Under the pieces are notes generated by a model. That model had not been told where the DNA came from and ran no database searches. It was given only the letters and a program-made list of their open reading frames with translations. The translations under genes and the position numbers were made by a program. This document shows, in pieces, positions 23,658-33,238 of a DNA stretch of 64,000 nt; within the stretch, counting starts at the first letter, position 1; every line of letters starts with the position of its first letter. Origin of the DNA: Microterricola viridarii (GTDB lineage: Bacteria; Actinomycetota; Actinomycetes; Actinomycetales; Microbacteriaceae); the NCBI RefSeq assembly GCF_900104895.1, contig NZ_LT629742.1:1240001-1304000 (forward strand), given 5' to 3'.

Positions 23658-25367
23658 CTACGCGTTCACGAGCGCGCGCATCCCGGTCTCCAGGGCTGCG
23701 ACGGCGGCCGCGGCGGCCGCCTCGCGCTCCACAACCGAGCCGTCCGTCGAGGAGGCGTCGATGTAGACCTTGAGCTTGGGCTCGGTGCCGCTCGGGCGCA
23801 CCATCACCCGCGATCCGTCCTGGAGCCAGATGCGCAGCACATCGCTCGGGGGCAGCGCCCCGAAGCCGTCGGCGAGATCGTCGATCTGCTTCACCCGGAT
23901 GCCGCCGATCTCGACGGGCGGGTCGGCCCGGAGCGCCTGCATCACCTCGGAAATGCGGGAGAGGTCGGTGACGCGCACCGAGATCTGGCTGGACGCGTAC
24001 GCGCCGAACGTCGCCGTGAACTCCTCCAGGTGCGCGGCGAGGGAGCTGCCGGCGCCCTTCAGCTGGGTGGCGAGGTCGAGCAGCGCGATCGCGGCGGAGA
24101 TGCCGTCCTTGTCGCGCACCGTCTCCGGGTTCACCAGGTAGCCGAGCGCCTCCTCGAAGCCGAAGATCAGGCCGGGGGCGCGGGACACCCACTTGAAGCC
24201 GGTCAGGGTGTTCGCGAAGTCGAGCCCGTAGTGGGCGGCGACCGCCTGCAGGGCGGGGGAGGAGACGATCGAGCAGGCGAGCGTGCCCGTCGGGCCGCCG
24301 TCCCCCGGTGCCTCGGCGGCCAGGCGGGCGGCCCGCCAGCCGAGCAGGGCGCCCAGCTCGTTGCCGCTCAGCCGGCGGTAGCCGCTGGCATCCGTCGCCG
24401 AGGGGATGGCGACCGCGAGGCGGTCGGCGTCCGGGTCGTTGGCGATGATCAGCTCGGCACCCAGGGCGGCGGCGGTCTCGACCGCAAGGTCCATCGCGCC
24501 GGGCTCCTCCGGGTTGGGGAAGGCCACGGTCGGGAACGCGGGGTCCGGCTCGATCTGCGCGTCGACCGGGTGCGGCAGGGCGAAGCCGGCCGCGGCGAGG
24601 ACGCTCCGCGTGGTCTCCCAGCCGACGCCGTGCATGGCGGTGTAGACCACGGAGAGCTCGGCCCGTCCGCTCTCCGGCGCCGCCGATGCCACGGCGGCCG
24701 TCGCGGCCACGTAGGCGTCGACGACGCCCTCCTCGGCCGTCTCGAACGCCGCGCGGGGCAGCGCGAGCACGTCGGCCTCCGCGGCGACGCGGAGGATGTG
24801 GTCGGCGATGGCGCCGTCGACGGGGGAGACGATCTGCGAGCCGTTGTTGGCGCCGCCGAGGTACACCTTGTAGCCGTTGTCGTTCGGCGGGTTGTGCGAG
24901 GCCGTGACCATCACGCCGGCGCTCACGTCGAGGTGGCGCACCGCGAAGGCGACCAGCGGGGTCGGGAGCAGGCGGGGGAGCAGGATGGCGCGCACCCCGG
25001 CGCCGGCCATGAGCTCGGCCGTGTCGCGGGCGAAGACCGCCGAGTTCTTGCGGCCGTCGTAGCCGATCACCACCGAGGGGGTGCTGCCGGGCTCGGCCGT
25101 CTCGAGCAGGTAGGCGGCGAGGCCGGCGGCGGCCTGGGAGACGAGCACCCGGTTCATCCGGTTGGGGCCGGCGGCGATCTCGCCGCGGAGGCCGGCCGTG
25201 CCGAACGCGAGGCGCTCGTCGAAGCGGTCGTGCAGCGCGGCCAGCGCGTCGGGGTCGCCGGCGGATGCCGCGTCGATCAGGCCCTGCAGCTCGGCGCGGG
25301 TCTCCTCGTCCGGGTCCTGGGCGATCCACGCCCGGGCGGAGGCGAGCAGCGCGGCATCCGCGCTCAT
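23658..25367 (-). CDS. pmmB: Phosphohexomutase (phosphomannomutase/phosphoglucomutase family)
   Basis: A 569-residue alpha-D-phosphohexomutase. The catalytic phosphoserine loop is VTASHNPPNDNG (S157), the Mg2+ loop is NDPDADRLAV, the sugar-recognition loop is GFEEALGY, and the phosphate-binding motif RPSGTEPK is near residue 530. The start at 25367 gives the family N-terminus; a longer frame would overlap deoD. Its first base overlaps the deoD stop. The pair deoD-pmmB is conserved in mycobacteria (Rv3307-Rv3308). Coupling to PNP makes action on ribose or deoxyribose 1-phosphate a reasonable inference, though the family name refers to hexoses. Confidence 0.9.
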   Translation of the reverse strand: MSADAALLASARAWIAQDPDEETRAELQGLIDAASAGDPDALAALHDRFDERLAFGTAGLRGEIAAGPNRMNRVLVSQAAAGLAAYLLETAEPGSTPSVVIGYDGRKNSAVFARDTAELMAGAGVRAILLPRLLPTPLVAFAVRHLDVSAGVMVTASHNPPNDNGYKVYLGGANNGSQIVSPVDGAIADHILRVAAEADVLALPRAAFETAEEGVVDAYVAATAAVASAAPESGRAELSVVYTAMHGVGWETTRSVLAAAGFALPHPVDAQIEPDPAFPTVAFPNPEEPGAMDLAVETAAALGAELIIANDPDADRLAVAIPSATDASGYRRLSGNELGALLGWRAARLAAEAPGDGGPTGTLACSIVSSPALQAVAAHYGLDFANTLTGFKWVSRAPGLIFGFEEALGYLVNPETVRDKDGISAAIALLDLATQLKGAGSSLAAHLEEFTATFGAYASSQISVRVTDLSRISEVMQALRADPPVEIGGIRVKQIDDLADGFGALPPSDVLRIWLQDGSRVMVRPSGTEPKLKVYIDASSTDGSVVEREAAAAAAVAALETGMRALVNA

Positions 25368-26194
25368 CAGATCGCCGCCACGATGCGGGCCAGCAGCGCG
25401 GAGATGACGGGCTCGGCCAGCTGGCCGGCCTCGATCACCTCGGCGTGGCTGAGCGGGGTCTTCTGGATGCCGGCGGCCAGGTTGGTGATGAGCGACATGC
25501 CCAGCACCTCCATGCCGGACTGGCGGGCCGCGATGGCCTCCAGTGCGGTGGACATGCCGACGATGTGGCCGCCGATGATCTTCGCCATCTGCACCTCGGC
25601 CGGCGTCTCGTAGTGCGGGCCGCGGAACTGGCAGTACACGCCCTCGTCCAGGGTGGAGTCGATCGAGCGGGCCAGCTCGCGCAGACGGCTCGAGTACAGG
25701 TCGGTCAGGTCGACGAAGGTGGCGCCCTCCAGCGGGGAGTCGGCCGTCAGGTTGATGTGGTCGCTGATCAGCACCGGGGTGCCGGGCGTCCACGTCTCCT
25801 TGATGCCGCCGGCACCGTTGGTGAGGATCATCGTCTTCACGCCGGTGGCTGCGGCGGTGCGCACGCTGTGCACGACCCGGCGCACGCCGTGGTCCTCGTA
25901 GTAGTGGGTGCGGGCGCCGATGACGAGGGCGCGCTTGCCGGTCGGCAGCAGCACGGAGCGCAGCGTGCCGACGTGGCCCTCGAGTGCCGGCTTGCTGAAG
26001 CCGATGATCTCCTGGGCGGGAATGGTCGCCGTGGTCTCGCCGAGCAGCTCGGCGGCCTTGCCCCAGCCGCTTCCCAGCGTCAGGGCGATGTCGTGGCGCT
26101 CGACACCGGTCTTCTCGGCGATCTGCTCTGCGGCCTGACGGGCGATTTCGAACGGGTCGGCGTCGGGCAGGTCAAGGGGGTTCATTTCAGACAT
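25367..26194 (-). CDS. deoD: Purine nucleoside phosphorylase (trimeric class)
   Basis: A 275-residue PNP that phosphorolyses inosine and guanosine (and deoxy forms) to base and sugar 1-phosphate. Phosphate is bound by LTLGSGWG (S42) and by GARTHYYEDH; NGAGGI and the GPHYETPAE segment form the purine site, and the late ITNLAAGI is conserved. It is the first gene of a two-gene unit with pmmB. The ATG at 26194 is preceded 6 bases upstream by TAGAGT, indicating a leaderless mRNA. Confidence 0.94.
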   Translation of the reverse strand: MSEMNPLDLPDADPFEIARQAAEQIAEKTGVERHDIALTLGSGWGKAAELLGETTATIPAQEIIGFSKPALEGHVGTLRSVLLPTGKRALVIGARTHYYEDHGVRRVVHSVRTAAATGVKTMILTNGAGGIKETWTPGTPVLISDHINLTADSPLEGATFVDLTDLYSSRLRELARSIDSTLDEGVYCQFRGPHYETPAEVQMAKIIGGHIVGMSTALEAIAARQSGMEVLGMSLITNLAAGIQKTPLSHAEVIEAGQLAEPVISALLARIVAAI

Positions 26195-26200
26195 GGGTCA

Positions 26201-26206
26201 ACTCTA
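26201..26206 (-). promoter_or_regulatory. -10 box of deoD (leaderless)
   Basis: TAGAGT is separated from the ATG at 26194 by 6 bases and there is no Shine-Dalgarno sequence. Confidence 0.55.
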
Positions 26207-26287
26207 ATGACGGATGCCGCCGCGCCACAGGCCGTGCTCAGATGCGCGCGTTTGTGGCTGCGCGCGCGACTGGGAGAGAATAGAGCA

Positions 26288-27727
26288 ATGGCCTACGAGT
26301 TCGAACGCACCCACAGAATCGCAGTACTCGGTGGAGGGCCCGGCGGGTATGAAGCGGCGCTCGCCGGAGCGCAGCTGGGAGCCGAGGTCACGCTCGTCGA
26401 GCGGGTCGGAGTCGGCGGGGCCGCCGTGCTCACCGACGTCGTGCCGTCCAAGTCGCTGATCGCGACGGCGGAGGCCTCGAACTCGATCAAGGAGGCCGCC
26501 GACCTCGGCGTGCAGTTCTTCGTCCGCGGCGGCGACGGCGCCCCCGTGCGCCCCGAGGTCGCCATCAACCTGGCCGCCGTCAACAAGCGCCTGCTCAGCC
26601 TCGCCCGCCAGCAGTCGGAGGACATGAAGGCCAACCTGCTGCGCGCCGGCGTGCGCCTGGTGCAGGGTGAGGGGCGCCTGGACGGCTCCGGCGCGCTCAT
26701 CGTCTCCACCGCCCAGGGCGATGCCGGCACCGACTTCGAACGCATCGAGGCCGACACCATCGTCGTCTCCGTCGGCGCGAGCCCGCGCGTGCTTGCCTCC
26801 GCGGTTCCGGACGGGGAGCGCATCCTCACCTGGACCCAGCTTTACGACCTGCAGACGGTGCCGGAGCACCTCATCGTCGTCGGCTCCGGCGTGACCGGCG
26901 CTGAGTTCGCCTCCGCCTACCGCGCCCTCGGCGCCAAGGTGACGCTCATCTCCAGCCGCGACCAGGTGCTGCCCGGCGAGGACGTCGACGCCGCCCACGT
27001 CATCGAGAACGCGTTCAAGCGCAACGGCATGCGCGTGCTGAACAAGTCCCGCGCCGACTCCGTCGTGCGCACGGAGACCGGCGTCATCGCCACCCTCTCC
27101 GACGGCAGCACCGTCGAGGGCAGCCACTGCCTGATGGCCGTCGGCGCCATCCCGAACACGGCGGGCATCGGCCTGGAGGAGGCCGGCGTGCAGCTGGACG
27201 AGTCCGGCCACATCCGGGTGAACCGGGTGGCGCGCACCTCGATGCCGAACATCTACGCCGCCGGCGACTGCACCACCTTCATGCCGCTGGCCTCCGTGGC
27301 CTCCATGCAGGGCCGCACCGCCGTCTTCCACGCCATGGGCGACGCCGTCAGCCCGCCCGAGCTGCAGAACATCACCTCGAACATCTTCACCCAGCCGGAG
27401 ATCGCCACCGTCGGCTGGACGCAGAAGCAGATCGAGGAGGGCATCCGCCGCGGCGAGATCTACAAGCTGCCGCTCGCCTCCAACCCGCGCGCCAAGATGA
27501 TGGGCATCAAGGAGGGCTTCGTGAAGCTCTTCGCCAGCCGCGGCACCGGAACGGTCATCGGCGGCGTCATCGTCGCCCCGAAGGCCAGCGAGTTGATCTT
27601 CCCGCTGGCGCTCGCCGTGGAGAACCGCCTCACGGTCGACCAGATAGCCGACGCCTTCCCGGTGTACCCGTCGCTGAGCGGCAGCATCTCGGATGCTGCC
27701 CGCGCCATGCACATCGTGCACAGCTAG
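26288..27727 (+). CDS. lpdA: NAD(P)H-quinone dehydrogenase, LpdA-type flavoprotein
   Basis: A 479-residue flavoprotein of the disulfide-reductase fold. FAD is bound by AVLGGGPGGYEAA (12-24), NAD(P)H by VVGSGVTGAEFA, and the second FAD motif is NIYAAGDCT. The redox-active CxxxxC pair of true lipoamide dehydrogenases is absent; the corresponding segment reads GGAAVLTDVVPSKS. This matches M. tuberculosis LpdA (Rv3303c), which reduces quinones rather than lipoamide. The ATG at 26288 was chosen because the FAD motif then begins at the normal position. Confidence 0.9.
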   Translation: MAYEFERTHRIAVLGGGPGGYEAALAGAQLGAEVTLVERVGVGGAAVLTDVVPSKSLIATAEASNSIKEAADLGVQFFVRGGDGAPVRPEVAINLAAVNKRLLSLARQQSEDMKANLLRAGVRLVQGEGRLDGSGALIVSTAQGDAGTDFERIEADTIVVSVGASPRVLASAVPDGERILTWTQLYDLQTVPEHLIVVGSGVTGAEFASAYRALGAKVTLISSRDQVLPGEDVDAAHVIENAFKRNGMRVLNKSRADSVVRTETGVIATLSDGSTVEGSHCLMAVGAIPNTAGIGLEEAGVQLDESGHIRVNRVARTSMPNIYAAGDCTTFMPLASVASMQGRTAVFHAMGDAVSPPELQNITSNIFTQPEIATVGWTQKQIEEGIRRGEIYKLPLASNPRAKMMGIKEGFVKLFASRGTGTVIGGVIVAPKASELIFPLALAVENRLTVDQIADAFPVYPSLSGSISDAARAMHIVHS

Positions 27728-27751
27728 CGACGGGCCGCCGACGCCCGCGCC

Positions 27752-28957
27752 CTACCGGAACGCGCTCTCGCCGGTGACCCGGCGGCCGATCAAGAGGGCC
27801 TGGATGCTCTCGGTGCCCTCGTAGGTGTGCACGGCCTCCATGTCGATGAGGTGCCGGATGACGTGGTTCTCCAGCAGCACCCCGTTGGCGCCGAGCATGT
27901 CGCGGGCGATGGAGGCCACCACCCGCGCCTTGCGCGTGCAGGTGTATTTCGCCATGGACGCCATCACCGGGTCGAGCTCGCCGCGCGAGTCGAGCTCGGC
28001 CAGGTGCCGGCAGTGCAGCTGCATCGAGGTGACGTCGGAGAGCATCTGGGCCAGCCGCTCCTGCACCAGCTGGGACTGGGCCAGCGGGCGGCCGAACTGC
28101 ACCCGCTGTTGCGAGTAGTTGAGCGCGGCCTCGTAGCAGGCGACGGCGTGGCCGAGCGCCGACCAGGCGACGCCGAGCCGGGTGGCGTAGAGCACCCTCG
28201 CCGTGTCGGCGAAGCTCTGCGTCCCGGGCAGCACGGCGTCGGCCGGCACCCGCACGTTCTCGAGGGTGACCCGGGTCTGGTGCACGGAGCGCAGCGCCAT
28301 CTTGCCGGTGAGCACCTCCGCGCTGTAGCCGGGGGTGTCCTGCGGCACGAGGAAGCCGCGCACGGCCCCGCCGCGGTGCTCGGGGTCGTCGCTCGGCACC
28401 CGGGCCCAGACGATCGTGACGGCGCCGCCCAGGGCGTGGCCGATCCACTTCTTGGTGCCGTTGATCACCCAGCCGTCGGCATCCGGCACCGCCGTCGTCT
28501 CGAGCGCCACCGAGTCGGAGCCGTGCAGCGGCTCGGTCAGCGCGAACGCGGCGAGGACCTCTGCCCGCTCGACCGGGACCAGCCAGCGCGCCTTCTGCTC
28601 CGCGCTGCCGTGCAGGGCGATCGTGCGGAGCGCGAGCCCGCCCTGGATGGCGATGATGGTGCCGAGCGAGCCGTCGCCGCGGGACACCTCCATGGTGACG
28701 AGGCCCGCGGCCAGCGGCGAGAGCGTGCGCAGGCCCTCACCGGCGACGCCGTCGTTCAACAGCCCGAGCTCGCCCATCCGGCGCACCCGCTCGAGCGGGT
28801 ACTCCGCGTTCTCCCACGCCTCGTTGACCGTCGGCCAGATCTCCTCGACGAACTGGCGGGCCGTCCGCCATGCCGCCCGGTCGGCCTCGGGGATGTCGGC
28901 GAACACCCGGTAGAAGTCGGTGTCAAGCGGCTCGGAGACGTCGTAGTCCTGGATCAC
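27752..28957 (-). CDS. Acyl-CoA dehydrogenase (glutaryl-CoA dehydrogenase-like)
   Basis: A 401-residue flavoenzyme of the acyl-CoA dehydrogenase family, introducing a double bond next to the CoA thioester. ALTEPLHGSDSVALET is the first signature, and GANGVLLENHVIRHLIDMEAVHTYEGTE near the C-terminus contains the catalytic-base Glu region in the glutaryl-CoA/isovaleryl-like form. The GTG at 28957 was chosen because GGAGGG lies 5 bases upstream; upstream coding potential is poor. The acyl chain used cannot be fixed from sequence. The gene is convergent with lpdA. Confidence 0.88.
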   Translation of the reverse strand: MIQDYDVSEPLDTDFYRVFADIPEADRAAWRTARQFVEEIWPTVNEAWENAEYPLERVRRMGELGLLNDGVAGEGLRTLSPLAAGLVTMEVSRGDGSLGTIIAIQGGLALRTIALHGSAEQKARWLVPVERAEVLAAFALTEPLHGSDSVALETTAVPDADGWVINGTKKWIGHALGGAVTIVWARVPSDDPEHRGGAVRGFLVPQDTPGYSAEVLTGKMALRSVHQTRVTLENVRVPADAVLPGTQSFADTARVLYATRLGVAWSALGHAVACYEAALNYSQQRVQFGRPLAQSQLVQERLAQMLSDVTSMQLHCRHLAELDSRGELDPVMASMAKYTCTRKARVVASIARDMLGANGVLLENHVIRHLIDMEAVHTYEGTESIQALLIGRRVTGESAFR

Positions 28958-29061
28958 GTGGGCCCTCCCGGTCAGGCGGCACCCGGTGCGGCGTCGCGCG
29001 GAACTCCCAGTCTCGCGCGCAGGGGCCGCCCTGTCGAGAGGCTGAGCAGACCTGTCAGGGA

Positions 29062-29149
29062 GCAGCCGTTCAGCGGATGCGAGCGCGCGGCAGCGGCCTG
29101 TCTGCTCGAAACTGCGGCGTGTCGCCCCGCGCATCCGCAGAACGGCTGC
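29062..29149. repeat. 20-bp imperfect inverted repeat
   Basis: GCAGCCGTTCAGCGGATGCG at 29062-29081 is complementary to 29130-29149 with one mismatch, across 48 bases. A smaller inner complement, GAGCAGAC / GTCTGCTC (29044-29051 and 29100-29107), overlaps it. No T-tract follows, and no gene end fits it. Confidence 0.6.
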
Positions 29150-29190
29150 GCGGGGTTCGGAGCCCGTATGCCGCGCACCGCGCGCCGGGA

Positions 29191-29250
29191 AAAACGAGCG
29201 GGGGCTTCTGCACAGTGCTGGAGAGCAGCACTGTGCAGAAGCCCCCGCTC
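29191..29250 (-). terminator. Terminator of the biotin carboxylase gene
   Basis: Perfect 25-base arms at 29196-29220 and 29226-29250 enclose GAGAG. On the minus strand the hairpin is followed by CGTTTTTCC. It starts 14 bases past the biotin carboxylase stop codon. Confidence 0.9.
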
Positions 29251-29263
29251 GAGGCTTGTGGCC

Positions 29264-31024
29264 CTAGTCGACGATGCTCAGCAGCAGGTGCCCGGAGGAC
29301 ACCGTGGAGCCGACCGCGGCGTTGACCGGGCCGACGGTGCCGTCGCGGTGCGCGGTGATCGGCTGCTCCATCTTCATGGCCTCGAGCACGACGATGAGGT
29401 CGCCCTTGACGACCTTGTCGCCCTCGGCGACGGCGATCTTGACGATCGTCGCCTGCATCGGCGCGTTGACGCTGTCGCCGGTGGAGGTGTTGACGGATGC
29501 GGAGGCACGACGGCGCGGGGCGGGGCCCGCGGTGAGCTCGGCGGAGCCGGGCAGCAGGCGGGTCGGCACGGTGACCTCGATGCGGCGTCCGTCGACCTCG
29601 ACGACGACGCTGTGGCGCTCCTGCGGGGCGGCGGCCTCCTCGCCGGTTCCGCTCCACGGCTCGATCTCGTTGACGAACTCGGTCTCGATCCAGCGGGTGT
29701 AGATGCTGAACGGCTCGCCGTTCTCCGGGGCGAAGGCCGGGTCGCTCACGATCGCCCGGTGGAAGGGCAGCACGGTCGGCAGACCGGCGACCTCGAACTC
29801 GTCGAGGGCGCGGCGCGAGCGCTCCAGCGCCTCCTCGCGGGTGGCACCGGTGACGATGAGCTTGGCCAGCAGCGAGTCGAAGGAGCCGGAAATGACATCG
29901 CCGGCCTGGACGCCGCTGTCGACGCGCACGCCGGGGCCGCCGGCGGGCTTGAAGACGTGGATCGGGCCGGGGGCCGGCATGAAGTTGCGGCCGGCGTCCT
30001 CGCCGTTGATGCGGAACTCGAAGGAGTGGCCGCGCGGGGTCGGGTCCTCATAGTCGAGCACGCCGCCCTCGGCCAGGCGGAACTGCTCGCGGACCAGGTC
30101 GATGCCGGTGATCTCCTCGGAGACGGGGTGCTCCACCTGCAGGCGGGTGTTCACCTCGAGGAAGGAGACGGTGCCGTCCTTGCCGATGAGGAACTCGCAG
30201 GTGCCGGCGCCGACGTAGCCGACCTCCTTGAGGATGGCCTTGGACGCGCGGTAGAGCTCGGTGTTCTGCTCTGCGGTGAGGAACGGTGCCGGCGCCTCCT
30301 CGACGAGCTTCTGGTGGCGGCGCTGCAGCGAGCAGTCACGGGTCGAGACGACGACGACGTTGCCGTGCGCGTCGGCCAGGCACTGGGTCTCGACGTGGCG
30401 GGGCTGGTCGAGGTACTTCTCGACGAAGCACTCGCCGCGGCCGAAGGCGGCGATGGCCTCACGGGTCGCGGACTCGAACAGCTCGGCGACCTCGTCGCGC
30501 TCGCGGGCGACCTTGAGTCCGCGGCCACCGCCGCCGAAGGCGGCCTTGATGGCGACGGGCAGGCCGTGCACGTCGACGAAGGCGAGCACCTCTGCGGCGT
30601 CGGCGACGGGGTTCAGGGTGCCGGGGGCCAGCGGCGCGCCGACCTTCTCTGCCACGTGGCGGGCGGACACCTTGTCGCCGAGCTTCTCGATGGCCTCGGG
30701 GCTCGGCCCGATCCAGGTGAGCCCGGCGGCCATGACGGCGCGGGCGAAGTCGGCGTTCTCGGCGAGGAAGCCGTAGCCGGGGTGCACGGCGTCGGCGCCG
30801 GAGCGGCGGGCGATGGAGAGCAGCTTGTCGATGACGAGGTACGTCTCGGCGCTGGTGCTGCCGTCCAGGCCGTACGCCTCGTCGGCGAGGCGCGCGTGCT
30901 GGGCATCGCGGTCCTGGTCGGCGTAGACGGCGACAGAGAGAATTCCGTGGTCGCGAGCGGCCCGCATCACGCGAACGGCGATCTCGCCCCGGTTAGCGAC
31001 AAGGACCTTGGTTATACGAGGCAT
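29264..31024 (-). CDS. accA3: Acyl-CoA carboxylase alpha subunit (biotin carboxylase and biotin carrier)
   Basis: A 586-residue fusion of biotin carboxylase and biotin carboxyl carrier protein, the ATP-dependent half of acetyl/propionyl-CoA carboxylase. The N-terminal domain begins [18 protein letters not shown]; the ATP-grasp loop is [32 protein letters not shown] and [14 protein letters not shown] are family blocks. The C-terminal carrier domain has the biotinylated Lys in VLEAMKMEQ (about residue 550). It is homologous to mycobacterial AccA3. Its partners are the beta and epsilon subunits at 36515-38352, and BirA at 38501-39409 should biotinylate it. Confidence 0.95.
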   Translation of the reverse strand: MPRITKVLVANRGEIAVRVMRAARDHGILSVAVYADQDRDAQHARLADEAYGLDGSTSAETYLVIDKLLSIARRSGADAVHPGYGFLAENADFARAVMAAGLTWIGPSPEAIEKLGDKVSARHVAEKVGAPLAPGTLNPVADAAEVLAFVDVHGLPVAIKAAFGGGGRGLKVARERDEVAELFESATREAIAAFGRGECFVEKYLDQPRHVETQCLADAHGNVVVVSTRDCSLQRRHQKLVEEAPAPFLTAEQNTELYRASKAILKEVGYVGAGTCEFLIGKDGTVSFLEVNTRLQVEHPVSEEITGIDLVREQFRLAEGGVLDYEDPTPRGHSFEFRINGEDAGRNFMPAPGPIHVFKPAGGPGVRVDSGVQAGDVISGSFDSLLAKLIVTGATREEALERSRRALDEFEVAGLPTVLPFHRAIVSDPAFAPENGEPFSIYTRWIETEFVNEIEPWSGTGEEAAAPQERHSVVVEVDGRRIEVTVPTRLLPGSAELTAGPAPRRRASASVNTSTGDSVNAPMQATIVKIAVAEGDKVVKGDLIVVLEAMKMEQPITAHRDGTVGPVNAAVGSTVSSGHLLLSIVD

Positions 31025-31120
31025 AGTTCCCTAGCTTATTGCCCCGCGCAGGCCGGGCTTTGGTTGGTATCGACAAACATGCCCCGGAAGAGCTGCGGAT
31101 GTCGACAATTCTGCTCGTGC

Positions 31121-31759
31121 TCAGCGCCGGTTCCAGAGGCTCGGCCAGTCCACGCCGAGCTCCCGCACCAGTTCCCGCAGCGTCGAGAGGGAGAGGCCGA
31201 CGACCGTGCTCGGGTCGCCGTCCACCCGGCGGATGAAGGGCCCGCCCAGGCTGTCGATGGTGAAGGCGCCGGCCACGGAGAGCGGCTCGCCGGTGGCGAT
31301 GTAGGCGTCGATCTCTGCGTCATCCGGCTCGGCGAAGGTGACGGTGGCCATGTCGGCCCGGCCGACCGCGCCGCGCACCCTGCCGCCGCGGTGATCGATC
31401 AGCCAGTGCCCGCTCCAGAGCTCGCCGGTGCGCCCGCGCTGGCTGAGCCAGCGCTCCCTGGCCACGGCCGGCTCGTGCGGCTTGCCGAAGATCTGCCCGT
31501 CGAAGAGGAAGGCGGAGTCGCCGCCGAGGATCAGCCCGTCGATGGGCCCTCCCGCGACGTGCGCGCCGACGATCGCCTCCGCCTTGGCCTGCGCCAGCAG
31601 CTGCACCATGTCCGGGGCGGCAAGCGGGCCCTGCTCGGCCTCGACCCGGGCGACGAGCGCCTCCTCGTCGACCCCGGGGGAGTGGGTGAGCGGCTCGATG
31701 CCGGCCGCCCGCAGCGTGGCGAGGCGGGCGGGGGAGGTCGAGGCGAGGTAGAGACGCAT
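31121..31759 (-). CDS. maf: Maf-like nucleotide pyrophosphatase
   Basis: A 212-residue Maf/Ham1-fold protein, a family that hydrolyses non-canonical or excess nucleoside triphosphates to monophosphates and is linked to septum formation. The N-terminus reads MRLYLASTSPARLATLRAAG, the usual opening, and LILGGDSAFLFDGQIFGKP is the conserved core with catalytic Asp. The ATG at 31759 has AAAGG 7 bases upstream; the upstream ATG at 31834 would run into the divergent methyltransferase gene. maf near accD/accE is a conserved actinobacterial arrangement. Confidence 0.88.
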   Translation of the reverse strand: MRLYLASTSPARLATLRAAGIEPLTHSPGVDEEALVARVEAEQGPLAAPDMVQLLAQAKAEAIVGAHVAGGPIDGLILGGDSAFLFDGQIFGKPHEPAVARERWLSQRGRTGELWSGHWLIDHRGGRVRGAVGRADMATVTFAEPDDAEIDAYIATGEPLSVAGAFTIDSLGGPFIRRVDGDPSTVVGLSLSTLRELVRELGVDWPSLWNRR

Positions 31760-31800
31760 TCGGTGCCTTTCATTTGCCCGCGGTGTGGGACGATCAATGC

Positions 31801-33225
31801 ATGGGTAATCGAGCACGTTCTGCAGGATCCGCACGACCGGCTAAAGCCGCACCAGCACGCGGGAGCAAACGAGCACAGCCTCAAGCGCAGCCGCAGGCCG
31901 CACAGGCGCCGCGGGCCCGGGCTGCCAAGCCCGCCGGTCCGGCCGTCGGCACGGAGGTCGAGCTCGACGTCACCAACGTAGCCCACGGCGGTGTCTTCGT
32001 CGCCCGCCACGAGGGCCGGGTCATCTTCGTCAGCGACAGCCTGCCCGGCGAGAAGGTGCGCGCCCGGATCACGGATGACGGCCACGCCAGCTTCTGGCGT
32101 GCAGAGACCCTCGAGGTCCTGGACGCCGCGCCCGAGCGCCGCGAGCACATCTGGGCCGAGGCGGCACTCAGCCGCGACCCCGCCGTGCGCGCGGGCGGTG
32201 CCGAGTTCGGCCACATCGAGCTGGCCGCCCAGCGCAGCCTCAAGGCCGCCGTGCTCGCCGACTCGCTGCAGCGCTTCGCCAAGCTCGGCGCCGACGTCAC
32301 CGACGGCCTGAGCGTCGAGGCCATCGCCCCCGCCAGCGACGCACCGGCCGGCGCGGAGCAGGACGGCACCGGCTGGCGCACCCGGGTGCGCCTGCAGGTC
32401 GACGAGCAGGGCCGGGTCGGCCCGTACGCGGCCCGCTCGCACACCGTCGTGCCCGTCACCTCGCTGCCGCTGGCCACCGCCAGCGTCGCCGAGCACGCCC
32501 CGCTGACCCAGCGCTTCCCCGGCGCCGCCTACGTCGATGTCATCGCGCCGAGCGCCGACGCGACCCGCCTCGTCGTCGTCGAGCGCGACGCGAAGGGCCG
32601 CCCGGCGCAGCCGGCCACCCAGACCATCTACGAGGTCGTCAACGAGCGCACCTTCGGCCTCTCCGCCGGCGGCTTCTGGCAGGTGCACGCCAACGCGGCA
32701 GACACCCTGTACCGCGCCGTGCAGTCCACCATCGACGAGGCCGAGTTCGACCCGCGCGCCGCCAACCTCGACCTCTACGGCGGGGTCGGCCTGCTGGCCG
32801 CCGCCGTCGGCGACCGCTTCGGCGAGACCGTGCGCATCACCACCGTCGAGTCGGACGCCGTCGCCACCGACCACGCGGCAGAGAACCTGGCCGAGTGGGT
32901 CGGCGCCGCCGCCATCACCGACCGGGTCGACCGCTACCTGGCCCGGGTCAACCGCGACGCCAGCGCGGCAGAGCGCGCCCGCCTGCAGGCCGCGACGGTC
33001 GTGCTCGACCCGCCGCGCGCCGGCGCCGGCCGGGCCGTGATCGACTCGTTGGCCGCCCTCCGCCCGCGCCAGCTGATCTACGTGGCCTGCGACCCCGTTG
33101 CGCTGGCCCGTGACATCGGGCTGCTGGCCGGCCACGGCTACGAGCTGGCCTCGCTGCGCGCCTTCGACCTGTTCCCGAACACCCACCACGTCGAGGCCGT
33201 CGCCCGACTCGTCCCGAGCAACTAG
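31801..33225 (+). CDS. TrmA/RlmCD family RNA (uracil-5-)-methyltransferase
   Basis: A 474-residue SAM-dependent RNA methyltransferase. Residues 1-50 are a basic Ala/Gln/Pro-rich tail, followed by a TRAM RNA-binding domain (about 50-110, VGTEVELDVTNVAHGG onwards). The catalytic domain has LDLYGGVGLLAAAV for SAM binding, VLDPPRAGAG, and the nucleophilic Cys in IYVACDPVALARDIG. The cysteine cluster that holds an iron-sulfur centre in RlmD is absent. Whether it modifies tRNA or rRNA cannot be told. It is the last gene before the signalling cassette. Confidence 0.88.
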   Translation: MGNRARSAGSARPAKAAPARGSKRAQPQAQPQAAQAPRARAAKPAGPAVGTEVELDVTNVAHGGVFVARHEGRVIFVSDSLPGEKVRARITDDGHASFWRAETLEVLDAAPERREHIWAEAALSRDPAVRAGGAEFGHIELAAQRSLKAAVLADSLQRFAKLGADVTDGLSVEAIAPASDAPAGAEQDGTGWRTRVRLQVDEQGRVGPYAARSHTVVPVTSLPLATASVAEHAPLTQRFPGAAYVDVIAPSADATRLVVVERDAKGRPAQPATQTIYEVVNERTFGLSAGGFWQVHANAADTLYRAVQSTIDEAEFDPRAANLDLYGGVGLLAAAVGDRFGETVRITTVESDAVATDHAAENLAEWVGAAAITDRVDRYLARVNRDASAAERARLQAATVVLDPPRAGAGRAVIDSLAALRPRQLIYVACDPVALARDIGLLAGHGYELASLRAFDLFPNTHHVEAVARLVPSN

Positions 33226-33238
33226 GGCGGTAGAGCAG

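Larger units (their letters stand above)
28958..29263. other. Intergenic region with inverted repeat and terminator
   Basis: This 306-base stretch between the acyl-CoA dehydrogenase and biotin carboxylase genes has no credible gene. It holds the 20-base inverted repeat at 29062-29149 and the terminator at 29191-29250, both listed separately. Confidence 0.7.

Noticed and set aside
26288-27727. Annotation as lipoamide dehydrogenase
   Set aside because: The CxxxxC redox pair is missing; the sequence fits the quinone-reducing LpdA branch.
27827-31981. A 1384-codon plus-strand open frame
   Set aside because: It is the complement of acyl-CoA dehydrogenase, accA3 and maf and shows no family motif. 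Long antisense frames are common at this GC content.
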